Translations under genes and position numbers: made by a program
In this document: positions 13,034 through 24,648 of the stretch, piece by piece
How positions within the stretch are numbered: position 1 is the stretch's first letter
How the letters are laid out: each line of letters begins with the position of its first letter
From: Galbula dea
Taxonomy: Eukaryota > Chordata > Aves > Piciformes > Galbulidae
Length of the DNA: 64,000 bases
Direction of reading: 5' to 3'
NCBI GenBank assembly: GCA_013399015.1
Contig: VWZX01005646.1
Span: 9,230 to 73,229, forward strand
Notes under the pieces: model-generated
What the model was told of the DNA's origin: nothing
Seen by the model: the letters and a program-made list of their open reading frames with translations, nothing else
Database searches by the model: none

Positions 13034-14496
13034 TACTAAGGGAGCTGGCAAAAGTGCTCACCAAGCTACTTTCAACCACAGAAGTCCTAGCTGACTGGCA
13101 GTTAGCAAATGCAATGCTTATCTATAAGAAGGGCTGAAAGGAGAATCATGGAAACTACAGACCTGCCAGTCTGACCTCCATGCCAGGGAAGGTTATGAAT
13201 CAGATCATCTTGAGTGCCGTCATGCAGCTCACAGAGAACAACCAGGGGATCAGGCCCAGCCAGCATGGCTTCATGATAGGCAGGTCCTGATGGACCATCC
13301 TGATCTCCTTCATGACCAGGTGACCCACTTAGTGGATGAGCAAAAAGCTGTGGATGTTGTCTACTTAGACTTTAGTAAAGCTTTTGATACTGCTTCCCAC
13401 AGCATTCTCCTGGAGAAACTAACTGCTCATGGCTTGGATGGGCATATGCTTCTCTAGATAACAGTCTTGCTGGCTAAGCCCAGAGAGTAGTGGTGAACAG
13501 AGTTAAACACAGTTGGCAACCAGTCACAAGGGGTATACCCCAGGGCTCAGCTTTGGGGCCTGTTCTCTATAGTACCTCTAGCAATGAAGGGGGTTGAGTG
13601 TACCTTAAGTAAGTAGGCAGACGACACCAAGTTAGGAGAAAGTGTTGATCTGCTTGATGGTAGGGAGGCTTTACAGAGGTATCTGGACAGACTGGATCAA
13701 TGGGCCAAGGCCAGGGGGATAAGGTTCAACAAGTCCAAGTACCAGGTCCTAAACTAGGGCTTCAACAACCCCATACAACACTACAGGCTTGGAGCAGAGT
13801 TGCTGGAAAGCTGCCTGGCAAGAAAGAACCTGAGGGTGCAAGACAACAGCTGGCTGAACACGAGCCAGCAATGTGCCAACGTGGCCAAGAAGGCCAACAG
13901 CATCCTGGCTTGTACCAGGATTATTGTGGCCAGCAGGACTAGGCAAGTGATCGTCCCCCGTACTCAGCACTGGTGAGGCCACACCTTGAACAGCATGTTC
14001 AGTTTTGGGCCCCTCACTACAAGAAGGACATTGAGGCACTGGAGCAAGTCCAAAGAAGGGCAACAAAGCTAGTGAGGGGTCTAGAGAACAATTCTTACGA
14101 GGAGCAGCTGAGGGAACTGGGGTTGTTTAGCCTGGAGAAAATGAGGCTTAGGGGAAAGCTTATCTCTCTCTACAACTACCTGAAAGGAGGCTGTAGTATG
14201 GTGGGGCTCTGGCCTCTTCTCCCAGGTGACTAGTGATAGGACAAGAGGAAATGGTTTCAAGTTGTGCCAGGGGATATTTAGGTTGGATATTGGGAAAACT
14301 TTCTTCACAGTAAGGGTTGCCAGGCATTGCAAAAGGCTGCCCAGAAAAGTGGTGGGGTCACCATCTCTGGAGGTATTTAAAATACACATAGATGTGGCAC
14401 AGAGGGATGATTCAGTGGTGATTTGCCAGTGCTAGGCTGACAGTTGGAATCGATCTTAAAGGTCTCTTCCAACCAAAGCAATTCTATGATTCTATG
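13034..14496 (+). mobile_element. CR1 LINE, degraded ORF2 plus 3' end
   Basis: This 5'-truncated plus-strand CR1 starts in the reverse-transcriptase fingers region and runs to its ATTCTATGATTCTATG tail. Reading-frame pieces in several frames (for example 13,973-14,233 and 14,226-14,435) show the CR1 C-terminal block. Multiple frameshifts and stops make it older than most other copies here. Confidence 0.92.
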
Positions 14497-16258
14497 TACA
14501 TAATAAACAAACCTTTATCTACCTGCAAAGTGGATGGGGCAGCATCATGACTACAAACAGCAAACACCTGTTTCATCCTTTGGTAGTAAAATACTAAATG
14601 AATCATAATAAAAAGCCTTGTGTGCTCAAAGGAAGGATGATTTTAAATCTCAATGACAACAGAACAGTTGTGTTTCTACTCTGCAGACAAGCTGCCACGC
14701 TTTGCTCCTACTGTGCATGAGAGCATGTAGAGATTTGCTGAATATGTATGGTTTTCACTAAACGCCACATGTTATGGTTCAGGTTAGAGAAATGCAACAC
14801 CCATGAGGAAATATTGAGGCACAAAGACAAGCAGAATGCAACTGTGACAGACTTGTATGCTGGTGAGGCGAGATACCCTCCATAAATAGCACTGTGCAAC
14901 TCCATCACAAACCCCTTGCTCTGAAGAGGATTTACAAGAATAATGCTCATAATGGCAAAGGAACTAGTTTTTGTGAATAAATGTTCATCACAGAGTAAAA
15001 GGTCACAACATAACACATTAGTATGTAAAGTACTAATCTTTAAATAACTAACCCGATATGAGCCCAGCTGTCACTTTCACTGCCTTTAACAAGCATGATT
15101 TGATATCCTCTAGCCTAAAAATGTCCAACTTAACTTCCACCAGCCCAATTTGCTTAATCACTAGCTCTTCTTTTTAACTTGTGTCTATATCCTGTAAGTA
15201 GAGCTTTTCTTAGTCCAAGTAGCTAAATTTGGACTACAAGGAGTAACTGCACTCTCTAAAAAGCACAAAACCAAGGCATAAACCCATGAACGGAGAGTAG
15301 AAAACCTGGGCCTCAGCCCATGGCAAATCATTCAGCTGCACTAGCAGACCTAATGTTGAGGAACAAAAAAGCTATGCAGTGAAGGGAGGAAGTTGGACAA
15401 ATACAGACATATTTCATTTCATCCTAATTGATATCATCAGCTTAAATTCAAACAATTTACCTTACTGTTCATGAGCCATAGTCATAGCACATAGTTTGTG
15501 AAGATGGGAAATCTTACTACTGCAGTAAGAATGCTTCTGTTTTGTTTCCAAACAGTGCCAGGCAGCTCAGAATGCTGAAAAAGAGCCAGTGCAGTATGCA
15601 AAGTTGTTTTAAGTCAGTAGAGTTAGAGTAGGATGCTCAAAATCTGAAACTCCCAAAGGGAAGTTCAAATGACTTTTTTTTTTTTTTGTACATAGACACA
15701 TGATGGCCACTGCTATTCACTCCAAAGCAACATATCCATCTTCATTTGAAAGTTGCTACTTTGAGTTTAGAATTTTTGAAGAGCTGTGTTGCTGCTGTTA
15801 TTCTTCTGCTCTCTTGAGTAAAAACTCCTTCAAGGATACTGGGAACTAAACCATCAAGATTTAAAACATCAAACGTTGAAATACTCAGACAACTCCAGCA
15901 TCTGCTACACTGTGGCAGTTTGCATTCCCCCCAGATGTGAAGTCTCTCTTCAGGAGATGTGGAGCTCTTTAATACCCAGTCAAATTTATGGACGTATTGT
16001 ATATAGATTAGTCACTCTTGTCTTTAAATTGTTACTGAATTAGGAAAAACTGTTAAGCCATGACAGAGTAGGGGAATGCAGGAGTTTTGGAATCAAATCT
16101 GTCAACAGTTTTAACCTATTAGTGGACTACAGTGAAGCCATCTTTGAACACCTCTTCGGGGGAGATGTCTGAAAATATTATAAAATATTGTAACTCAAAG
16201 CTTATTTCCACAAGATAAATTATGCTATTTAGAGGTACAAAAGCATTGGTGTTAACAC
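14497..16258. other. Non-coding stretch, no recognised gene
   Basis: This is unique sequence with a poly(T) run near 15,676-15,688. I see no coding or RNA gene. Confidence 0.5.
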
Positions 16259-16807
16259 TGTCATGGACCAAATGGTTGCTTTGCACAAAGTTTATTAAGG
16301 GAACCCTCCTGTCGAGTCACAAGGTTAATAAAGGAGCCCCTTGCTTTCTAAACTCCTTCTCAGAGAGGAGCATAGGTGTGGCTGAGCCCAATTCTAGTCC
16401 AGACTTGGTCAACTGTTTATGTCAAAGAGATTATACAGGTGTAATCAAATCTTTATAACACTTAGCCCCACAGGATTACAGATGGCAAACCAAATGTACT
16501 TAAATAAATGAATAATTTATTTAAATTTACTATAAACACTAAAGCAGAAGAAAGGTTGATCAGAATTATTTACTACACAGAATAGATACCTATCATTTAC
16601 TGATACGGTGCACAATTCACTTGAAACAATACTCAAGCAAAATACTAAAGGTATAAGTAGAGATTAATGTCACTCACTCACACTTATGACAGTGGGGGAA
16701 ATCTCTTTCTCTCAGCCTCAAGGGGTAAACTTGGCCCACACCTCCACCCAAGGGAGGAATACTCACACACTTAGGATAGATCCCTCTTTCAGCCTGGGGT
16801 CCGATAG
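16259..16807 (-). repeat. Possible reversed LTR, 3' half
   Basis: Read on the minus strand, this segment ends in a CA dinucleotide at 16,259-16,260. A polyadenylation signal (AATAAA, complement of 16,291-16,296) lies about 35 bases before it, as in the R-U5 part of a retroviral LTR. Together with 18,302 to about 18,740 (minus-strand TATA box at 18,433-18,439) it could be one minus-strand LTR split by the pol fragment between them. I did not find the target-site duplication of such an LTR, so this is tentative. Confidence 0.3.
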
Positions 16808-16821
16808 GTAACAACTTAAGT

Positions 16822-17407
16822 GCCTTGTTAATTGGTCGTTCCAGTACCACTTTGCAGGGTATTTTTGTACACCCAGGGGTTATAGATGCAGACTATGTAG
16901 ATCAAACATGGGCTATGATTCTACCCCTACTCCACCAGTGACTATTCCATCTAACACACACCTTGCTCAACTTGTACCTTTTAAGTCTTGTGTTCCCAGA
17001 ACAGAGCCTGTGGACAGAGGAGATTGTGGTTTTGGCTCTACAGGGACGCCTCAAGTCTATTGGTCCCATACTGTGACTGACAAAAAACCCCAGATGATGT
17101 GTACTCTATCTATGCAACAAGCAACACCAGCGCAGATTAAGGTAACCGGTATGATAGACACTGGAGCAGATGTCACCATCATCTCTGCCAGCACATGGCC
17201 AAGCTCATGGCCAATAACATCAGTAGGAGCAGCTGTAGCAGGACTTGGAGGTGTTACACAGAGTTATTTGAGTGTGAAACCGGTTCTGATAAAAAATTCT
17301 GAAGGCCAAACTGAAACTATCAGGCCTTATGTTACTTCTGCACCTTTGAATCTGTGGGGAAGAGATGTTTTGTCAGCTTGGGGAGTTAAACTGGGAACAG
17401 ATTTTTA
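16822..17407 (+). pseudogene. ERV dUTPase-protease (pro) fragment, broken
   Basis: The dUTPase part occupies about 16,822-17,050. Its substrate-loop region reads in one frame up to about 16,940. The glycine-rich C-terminal motif (GFGSTG, about 17,029-17,046) lies in a second frame that is then open to 17,407, so there is a frameshift within the dUTPase. The protease follows, with its catalytic DTGAD triad at 17,157-17,171 and the C-terminal GRD-type motif near 17,360. Host genes of this fold lack this dUTPase-protease fusion. It is not expected to be functional. Confidence 0.88.
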
Positions 17408-17452
17408 ATAGGGGTCACTGTACAAAAGGGTGTAAAGCAATCTACTATAGCC

Positions 17453-18292
17453 TTGAAATGGCTTACTGACAAACCTGTGTGGGTTGATCAGTGGCCCCTA
17501 AATCAGGAAAAACTGAATGCCCTAAAAACATTAATTCAGGAACAATTAGATTAAGGTCACATTGAACCATCCACGAGTCTGTGGAAGACACCAATATTTG
17601 TAATCAAAAAGAAATCAGGCGATTGGACGTTGCTACATGATCTCAGAAAAATTAATGCAGTTATGGAAAGTATGGGTGCTTTACAACCTGGGATGCCATA
17701 TCCCACTATGATACCTAGGTACTGGGATATTTTAATTTTAGATTTTAAAAATTGTTTCTTTACTATTCCTTTACATCCAAACGATGTTTCCAGGTTTGCC
17801 TTTACTGTACCAGCCATCAATAATTCAGCACCTGTCGAACGATACCAGTGGAAAGTACTACCTCAAGGCGTGAAGAACAGCCCTACTATCTGCCAGTGGT
17901 ATGTTGCACAGGCATTATCCACAATTAGAAAAAAATATCCTGAAGCATATTGCTATCATTATATGGATGATATTCTGATAGCAACCCAAACCAAACATGC
18001 ATTATCAGAAATTGAGCCACAATTAATACAGACTCTTCATCAATTTGGCCTTCAAGTTGCGCCAGAAAAGGTGCAATGCTGTGCCCATGGAAGTACCTTG
18101 GGACAAAAATACTTGATCGGACAATCAAACGTCAACCAATTAAATTTCATGCAGACATTCAAACACTAAATGATGCTCAAAAACTTCTAGGGACCATTAA
18201 TTGGATACGGCCCTACCTTGGTCTAACTACTTCACAATTGGCACCTCTATTTGATACCTTAAAAGGCAATCCAGATTTGACCATAGCAATTT
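17453..18292 (+). pseudogene. ERV reverse-transcriptase (pol) fragment, broken
   Basis: This is a retroviral reverse transcriptase on the plus strand. It shows the LPQG motif and the catalytic YMDD box at 17,960-17,971. The frame beginning at about 17,453 has a stop at 17,552-17,554, then is open from 17,555 to 18,168. The thumb/connection part continues in another frame to about 18,292, so a frameshift lies near 18,080-18,110. RNase H and integrase are missing. Confidence 0.92.
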
Positions 18293-18301
18293 TTAGTAAC
18301 A

Positions 18302-18740
18302 CGTTTGTCTGAGATTAAGAGGCAAGATAGTATGGCTCAACTGCACTGTCTCTTGAGTTACATTAATTAGGCTCAACTACCCACCACAGATAGGTGTACC
18401 AGAAGTTTCTGTTATGGAAAGTGGGACTGGGCTTTTATAGTATGAAGTGGTTGACTGTCAGTCATAAGTTAATTGATTAGATGTGTCAGCTCAATGCTCA
18501 TCATTTCTCAAAGCTTTAGATAAGTTATCAGTTGTTTATCACTCAACAACAGCTTTTGTTGTTGGTCTCCTCCAGACATTCAACTTAAGGGCTGTGCAGT
18601 GAGGCTGATTTTAGTATTCTTCAAAGCCAAACCAGCTAACCCTCCCTTCTCCATTACTGATAACATTCTCAGAAGAGCAAAGTGAGCTGTTAACCCCCAC
18701 CTAGGCAGAGAGTCCTGCTACACACTTCATGTGCCTGTTA
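18302..18740 (-). repeat. Possible reversed LTR, 5' half with TATA box
   Basis: On the minus strand this segment has a good core promoter, CTATAAAAGC (complement of 18,431-18,440), followed by sequence that would be the start of R. It may pair with 16,259-16,807 as a minus-strand LTR interrupted by the pol fragment. The 5' boundary is uncertain. Confidence 0.28.
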
Positions 18741-21700
18741 TAAGGATAACTGTGCATTAAAACAGGTATATAGATTTCTGGGAGGCTGTTAGGAAACAAA
18801 ATGAGGTGCAAATCCCTGAAATGTACAAGGCGGGGGGGGAGGGGGAAATTACTTTATAACACCATAATCAGAAACTCAAAAGATCAACAACTGGCAGATC
18901 AAGTCAGATAGAAAGTACAATCTTACATTCAAGATCTGTAAAGAAACTCTTAAACTGAAGTATATGATAGAGGAAACATCTGCCCCACAGTCATACCTCA
19001 TTTTATCTTCTCATCTTTTCTAAACTGTCAGAAACTGTCCTTCTGAGAAGCACCTTGCAAATGGTTCTTCAATTGCATCAGAGAACCTCCAAATACACTT
19101 GAAACTTACAATCAAATAAAGCTCTGTCTGTTTATAAGACCACACTCCATTCACAGAAGATTTTGAAAGCTTGCTAACAAGACTATTGAATCCCTGGGAG
19201 ACTCCTTTGAATGTTTAGGGGTTTGTTTGGATTTGGCAGGTGGTTTTCATTTGGCATTCCCCTAGGAATTCTGCCACCAGAAATGACTTTCTGGTCACAC
19301 CCCTTCTCCTGCCAGGTCCATATAGCATGAGTTCACGCTGATTCTTTAGCAGCCTGCATTAGGAATTAGTGTGCACCCACCATGAGCTGTATCCCATAAC
19401 ACTTTCAGCTACTAGCACTGATGAAACAGTTTGCAGGAAAAGGCCCAACTGATGAATGGAAAAAAGTAAACCCCAGTTCCTCCTACATTGCCCACCATGC
19501 ATCATACAGAAACCTTCAAACTGCCACAGTCTACTGTAGCTTTTGATCTTCTTTAAACTGCTAGTAAGAACAAAATCTCAAATTACAAAAATCAGTAAGT
19601 TAAAGTTCAAAATGTCCTGAAATTAGCAGAATTTCTGCTTAAAATCCTCTTCATTAACAATTATTGTTTATTTCACTGCAGGAAAAAAAAAGTCCTTAAG
19701 AAAGCTTAATACTAATTTTAAAGCAATCAAAAATGCATAGATGTTATAAATTACAAGAAACTGCTCTGTAACATCTTGACTATTTAAATAGAAGCAGATG
19801 GTTTAAATTACTTTACTTTTTAAGCATTTTATATGTGCTATAAAATGATATTTGATGGCATTCTTTCTGATTGGCTTTCTAAATTTAAATTACAAAATAT
19901 TAACCAGGAAATTTAAATATTCATATACAACATTATTTTATCCACCCAGTTTCTATTTTTTAATACATGTGAAAAATCTAACTGTCCACCTCTTGACTAT
20001 TTATTCTTCATGATAACACTAATTTTTTTTCATAATTGTACTGGGTTCCTTCATTTTAAATAGTCCCCATTTAAAATACAATTCTCCCTTCCTGTGCCCT
20101 TCACAAAAAACAAAAATAGCAGAACAGGAAAAATAAAATGGAATTTTACAAAGACCTAAAACCAAGTCTAAACAAGATACAGGTATGGATGCTAATATAC
20201 TAGTAAGACACAACAACCAATGAGTGTGAAAGATTTGAGAGAGATAACGAAAAAGGTTTAAAGAAATTGCTTAGAATTCATGCTATGAAAGAATGACAAG
20301 TGGGTAAAGGTATGATGTCCCCAAGTTCCCCAGAGGAAAATAAAATCAAGTTACATAGTTCCACAAAGCCACAATCAGAGTTAGAAGAAAAAGAGGGATG
20401 CAAAGAAAAAATTAAGCATAGCAGATACTTTTCATAAAACCTTTACCGAGTACAGATTTGATGTGGTAATTCCAGCAAAAGGAAAGTTTTCACAATTACT
20501 GTTCACAGTTACTGGCATTACTTTTTGCAGCTGATTCAAAACAAACCTTATAAAAGGTAGAAATAGACAAAACAACAATATAATCACTAAGCCAGAGGCT
20601 TGTTTAACTGTGTGACTACTACAGACAACCTTAGATTAGAATGAACTTCAGAATGTTCTCATGCCCGATATTTCAAATTGGTCAGAAAAGCTAATATCAT
20701 TCTTTGTGTGCATAAATGGTCCTGCTCATTTACACTTCAGTATGATCCTTATGAAAGGAGATGACAAAAGCCCATCACAAAATGAAGCATGAAGTTACAT
20801 TTAGATTACTTGTGAATTATGTAAAGTAATCAGGGTCACAAGTAATTACACCCTCCAAAAGCTCTAGCATTAGGGCATGTTGCATGCTTTAAGGTACAGC
20901 AGATTTTCCTGATTCCTTCTGTGCACTTGTTCAGCACTCTATAGCTCAGAACTCCACAAAACTTTGGGGGCCTTGCCTGCTTCTCTTGATCCAACAAAAG
21001 CCTGCAAGAATGAGCAGGGCAGCAACCCAAAATATGGATATTCCTTAATTGATGAAATGAAGCTATGCCACAGCACAATTCTTTCATTGGACCAGTATAG
21101 TGCAGAAAGAGAAATAACCCTATTTTCACATCTAAACACCCAGACGTATTTTTTTAACTCCTATTTTCAATCAAAACAGAACACAACAAGCCAAACCAAA
21201 CCTGTAGCATTTTATTGAGTAAATCAGATTTACAACTTGAAAAAAAAATGCAGTAACATGATGACACTAGGATAGTTAGCTGTTAAAGTGATCAGAATCC
21301 TTAAGACTATAGAAAAGTGTCTACTCCATCTTTTTTAACACTCAAATTAGGAATTCAAAACCACTGACAAAAAGAACAGCAGAATAACTCATGAAACTTA
21401 CTACTATTAGTAATTAAAGCAAATACTTTAGTGAATATTTTAGACATGCATAGTTTTCAAAAACATAATTTAGTTAAAGTTATTATTAAAGTTTTAATCA
21501 TGACTGAAGATTTAAAAAAATGCCTATTCTTGTATTCCTCTGGAAACAAGATAGCTTTTACACTTTTCCACAAAACACTGTGCATTGCCTTCTAGCTGCC
21601 TATTAGTTCAAAGACAGAACTGATTTTGCTTACCCAGCAGTTGCTTATATTCCTCTAAGTGAAGCTTGGGGTGGAAAAAAAAAAGGAAGCAGCATTTAAG

Positions 21701-22010
21701 AGTTAGCTACACTAACTTAAGACTGACACATTTCACATGTTTTAGCATGCATTCTTTTCTTAATAACCCTGAAAGACTTTATGTATTATCATATGCTGAA
21801 TGGACTTATAACACTTCCAATACAGTACCTCCATCCCATCTGAAATAATCCAAGTCACTGAACACAGACATATAAAGAAATGTTGCAGGAAAAAGTCCTT
21901 CTATAAGAAATCTCATTTGAATTCTGAAAATTTGAAATGACAAATAAAGGAACCATCCACTAACCTACTTTGTCACATAACCATTAGGAAGAAAATGTTT
22001 CAGCAGATAT
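18741..22010. other. Non-coding stretch, no recognised gene
   Basis: This is AT-rich unique sequence with a short G-rich run at 18,830-18,845. No coding, RNA or repeat feature is recognised. Confidence 0.5.
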
Positions 22011-22155
22011 CACAGAATCACAGAATATTAGGAGTTGGAAGGGACCTCAAAAGATCATCTAGTCCAACCACCCTGCCACAGCAGGATTCCCTAGACCAGG
22101 TCACACAGAAACACATCCAGATGGGTTTTGAATACCTCCATAGAAGGAGATATGT
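22011..22155 (-). mobile_element. CR1 LINE 3'-end fragment
   Basis: Read on the plus strand it starts with CACAGAATCACAGAAT and GGAGTTGGAAGGGACC, the reverse complement of a CR1 3' UTR. It is short and 5'-truncated. Confidence 0.88.
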
Positions 22156-23339
22156 TTTTCACCATTAGTTTAACAGATGTTTTGATTTCCTTAAGTTTGT
22201 AATAATATGACAATTTTAAACTAATTTCTCAGATAGACAAAAATAGTATACTCCAATAGAGTGTTTGTTACTTAAACATCTTTTTTCATCCTTGTGAAAA
22301 AATATTTCACACGGGAAATGTTTGTTCAGATAGCTAAGACTGCAAAACAAACACAAAAAATATGAATTAATTCACTTTCAAACACAACCCTTAGGTGCTT
22401 GTTTGAAGTATCATCTAATTCGTGTTTGATTTTGTCTGCATAAATGACAGTAAGTTCAGAGAGCAAACCATAAGACTATTTGACATAATTTCTAACAAAG
22501 CAAGGAGAGGTTAACTCCAAGAAATTCTGGACTATAGGCACTGCAATATAATCCCGAATTACCTCTGAAACAGAAGATTCTTGCAAAGACTTCTCGCAAT
22601 GTATACATACTTGAGAACCTGCTTTCCGGGCCGTTTATAAACCCAAATGTGTTTTGCCTCCAGAAATAACAACTGATAGCAAGCTCATTAGTTCTTAACC
22701 ATATTTGAACTTTTAAAAGTCCAACTCATCCCCCCAAACTCCCTACTACTTCCCAACTCCCTTCATGATCTTTGTACTGCATTGAGCTGTTAGCCTGACC
22801 TCAGTGAGGAGGACCAATGCAGAGCCCTGCGGAAGAGAGCCGGCAACCGAAATTACACTGTCTGTAATTTGTTCGCTGTCCTCTGCCCTGCACGAAGAGC
22901 TGCGTTCAGCTGGAAGCCTCCGACAGCGTCTTAGGCCCGATAGTTTTCAGACATTTACGCTACTCTGGATCTATGTCAGGAAAGGCAAGTGACCGACTAC
23001 AGCGAGACCACCACAGTCCCTCTGCCCGCCCTTGGGAACGTCTCTTCACCACTACCCTCCCTGAGCTGCAGGAAATGGACTCCTTCGCTGTCGTTCATCT
23101 ATAAAGACTTGTGAGGCATCTCCAGACAGGGCTCAGGGCATGAACTGAAGAGCCTCTTGCAGGCTCTCCTCGGCAGTCGCATCGCACTGCTCTCATCCTC
23201 TCATTCCCAGACCCCTCGACCCGCCAGGGGCTCCCTGCGGACGCGACTGACCCCTCCCGCGCAACTGCTACCTTTGGACCCCACCATCGCACCAACCACG
23301 CCCCACTACGCCTGACCGCAACAGAGAGCACTGCACATT
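22156..23339. other. DNAJC10 upstream region
   Basis: This runs from AT-rich DNA into a moderately GC-rich flank from about 22,800. It holds CCAAT at 22,813-22,817 and a CACGCCCC motif near 23,297. I found no coding exon on either strand, although a head-to-head transcript could begin here. Confidence 0.4.
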
Positions 23340-23451
23340 GCCGAGGGTATGGAGGCGGGCCCGAGTGTAGAAAGGGGAGGCGGGGGCCGGGGCGTGCCGG
23401 TAAGGAGCGGCCGGGAGGAGCCGAGTCCGCCGCCTGAGGCGGGCGCGGTGG

Positions 23452-23459
23452 CCACGTCA
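23452..23459 (-). promoter_or_regulatory. Unfolded-protein-response element (UPRE) core
   Basis: The plus strand reads CCACGTCA, i.e. TGACGTGG on the minus strand. This is a perfect match to the UPRE core bound by XBP1 and ATF6. It sits in the CpG island of an ER co-chaperone gene whose mammalian counterpart is induced by ER stress. A full ERSE (CCAAT-N9-CCACG) was not found; the closest is CCAAT-N9-CCCAG at 23,857-23,875. Confidence 0.55.
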
Positions 23460-23553
23460 GCCCCAGAGCCGCCCAACCCGCCTCCGGCCCAGAGCCGGAT
23501 CCCGCCGCGGGTCGCCCTTCCGCCCGGCGCCGGGGTGAAGGCGCTGCCGTCCC

Positions 23554-23639
23554 ATGCTGCTCAGCGCCCGGCCCGCTCCCTCCGTCGGCTCCGCGCTGTT
23601 CCGAGCTGCCGGCTGGCGCCGCTGCCTTTCCTGCAGCCG
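23554..23639 (+). other. DNAJC10: DNAJC10 5' UTR exon with upstream ORF start
   Basis: A consensus donor (CAGCCG|GTAAGC) at 23,640 ends a probable non-coding first exon; the transcription start is not known. An ATG at 23,554 opens an upstream ORF. If spliced to 23,979-24,006 and then to 24,287, it ends at a TGA about 30 bases into that exon, before the main start codon. The 28 residues in this exon are Arg/Ala/Leu-rich. Confidence 0.5.
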
Positions 23640-23978
23640 GTAAGCACCGCGCCGCTTCGCCGGGATTCGCCCGGTACCAAGGCCGCGCCAGCAGGGAGGA
23701 GAAGGAACCGCGGGGTAACCCCGCCCCGGCGGCGGTGGTCCGTCAACTCACACTCCTTCTCCCGCCGCAGCCCGGCTGCCCCCCGGCCTCCCAAGCTGTT
23801 ACCTCCGGTGGCGGTCGCGTCTCCGCGTCCCGCTGATCCCGTATACCTCAGCGAGTCCAATCGCGTGTCCCCCAGAGTCTGCCCGGCTTTATTTGCGAGG
23901 GCGTCCGCCGCCTCCGTGACGAGCAGCCAGACCTCCGCCCCGGAGCGGCTGCTGGCTCAAAGCAGCCCGGTCTTTTAG

Positions 23979-24006
23979 GAGGAAATGTCCCCCTGCGGTA
24001 CTACAA
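23979..24006 (+). other. DNAJC10: Possible 28-bp 5' UTR exon of DNAJC10
   Basis: The segment is bounded by a TCTTTTAG acceptor and a GTAAGT donor. It lies between the first exon donor and the start-codon exon. It may be an optional small exon, and RNA evidence is absent. Confidence 0.4.
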
Positions 24007-24286
24007 GTAAGTTTGAAGGAAAAGTGAGCCCTACTCAATCTGCTGTTCTTAATAAGTGGCTGGTGTCTAGTGTCATTCTGTAAAGTTTTGCATGATTATC
24101 ACGTTTAACATACATAATAGATGGTCTTTAACTTGTGTGGTTTTTAGAAAACAGGTAATTAGCCATCAAGAAGCTTAATGTTCATGTGCAGTCTGCACAA
24201 GCTGGCAATTGGGTTCCTTACTAATGTATATTTATTGAATAAGTAAGACAATATACTTAACTGCTTTTTCCACTCTCTTCTTGCAG

Positions 24287-24447
24287 GTTTTAACTTTTGC
24301 AAGTCTTGTGACATGAAGTAGGACAACCAGCATTTTGAAGAGCTCTATCATAACTACGGCTGTATCTCTGAATGTTGGTGGATCTACTGAAGACTCTTCC
24401 CAAAGCCTGCTTGATTCAGAACCTGTAAACTTTCCAGAAGCTTCATA
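24287..24447 (+). other. DNAJC10: DNAJC10 5' UTR in the start-codon exon
   Basis: The acceptor CTCTTCTTGCAG at 24,275-24,286 begins the exon that carries the start codon. The 161 bases before the ATG are untranslated. The start has A at -3 and G at +4, a strong initiation context. Confidence 0.75.
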
Positions 24448-24648
24448 ATGGAGTTCTTAGTATCCCAAAGAGATTTTTCTAGATACTTCAAAAGATCTTT
24501 ATTGCTAGTTCTAGTATGTATAATAGTTCTTGTATGCACTGATCAGGACTACTATAGTTTACTTGGAGTATCCAAAGAAGCAAGTAGTAGAGAAATACGA
24601 CAAGCATTCAAAAAACTCGCATTAAAGTTGCACCCTGATAAAAATCAG
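24448..24648 (+). CDS. DNAJC10: DNAJC10 coding exon 1: start, signal anchor, J-domain start
   Basis: Codes residues 1-67. A hydrophobic run (about 17-32) targets the ER. The J domain begins at DQDYYSLLGV and reaches the HPD motif that activates BiP. It ends in phase 0 at CAG|GTAAGC. Confidence 0.97.

Larger units (their letters stand above)
16808..18301 (+). mobile_element. Endogenous retrovirus remnant, class II (betaretrovirus-like) pro-pol
   Basis: This is an old retroviral fragment carrying, in order, the end of a dUTPase, an aspartic protease and most of a reverse transcriptase. I see no gag, RNase H, integrase, envelope or same-strand LTRs. Frameshifts and an in-frame stop show it is dead. 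The dUTPase-protease order and the YMDD polymerase motif fit betaretrovirus/ERV-K-type elements. The fragment is bracketed by the direct repeat GTAACA (16,808-16,813 and 18,296-18,301), which may be a target-site duplication or chance. Confidence 0.88.
23340..23990 (+). promoter_or_regulatory. CpG island promoter of DNAJC10
   Basis: This is the only strongly GC- and CpG-rich block in the window, with GC boxes (for example around 23,717-23,727) and no TATA box. It lies immediately upstream of the first recognisable DNAJC10 coding exon and contains the probable 5' UTR exon ending at 23,639. The open frame of 209 codons at 23,349-23,978 reflects lack of stops in GC-rich DNA rather than a gene. 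Confidence 0.8.

Noticed and set aside
23857..23875. ERSE-like CCAAT-N9-CCCAG
   Set aside because: Two mismatches in the CCACG half, and it lies downstream of the probable first exon.
23349..23978. 209-codon open frame in the CpG island
   Set aside because: Pro/Arg/Ala-rich reading typical of stop-poor GC-rich DNA. It crosses a good splice donor at 23,640, and the opposite strand is equally open. At most its 5' part is a uORF.
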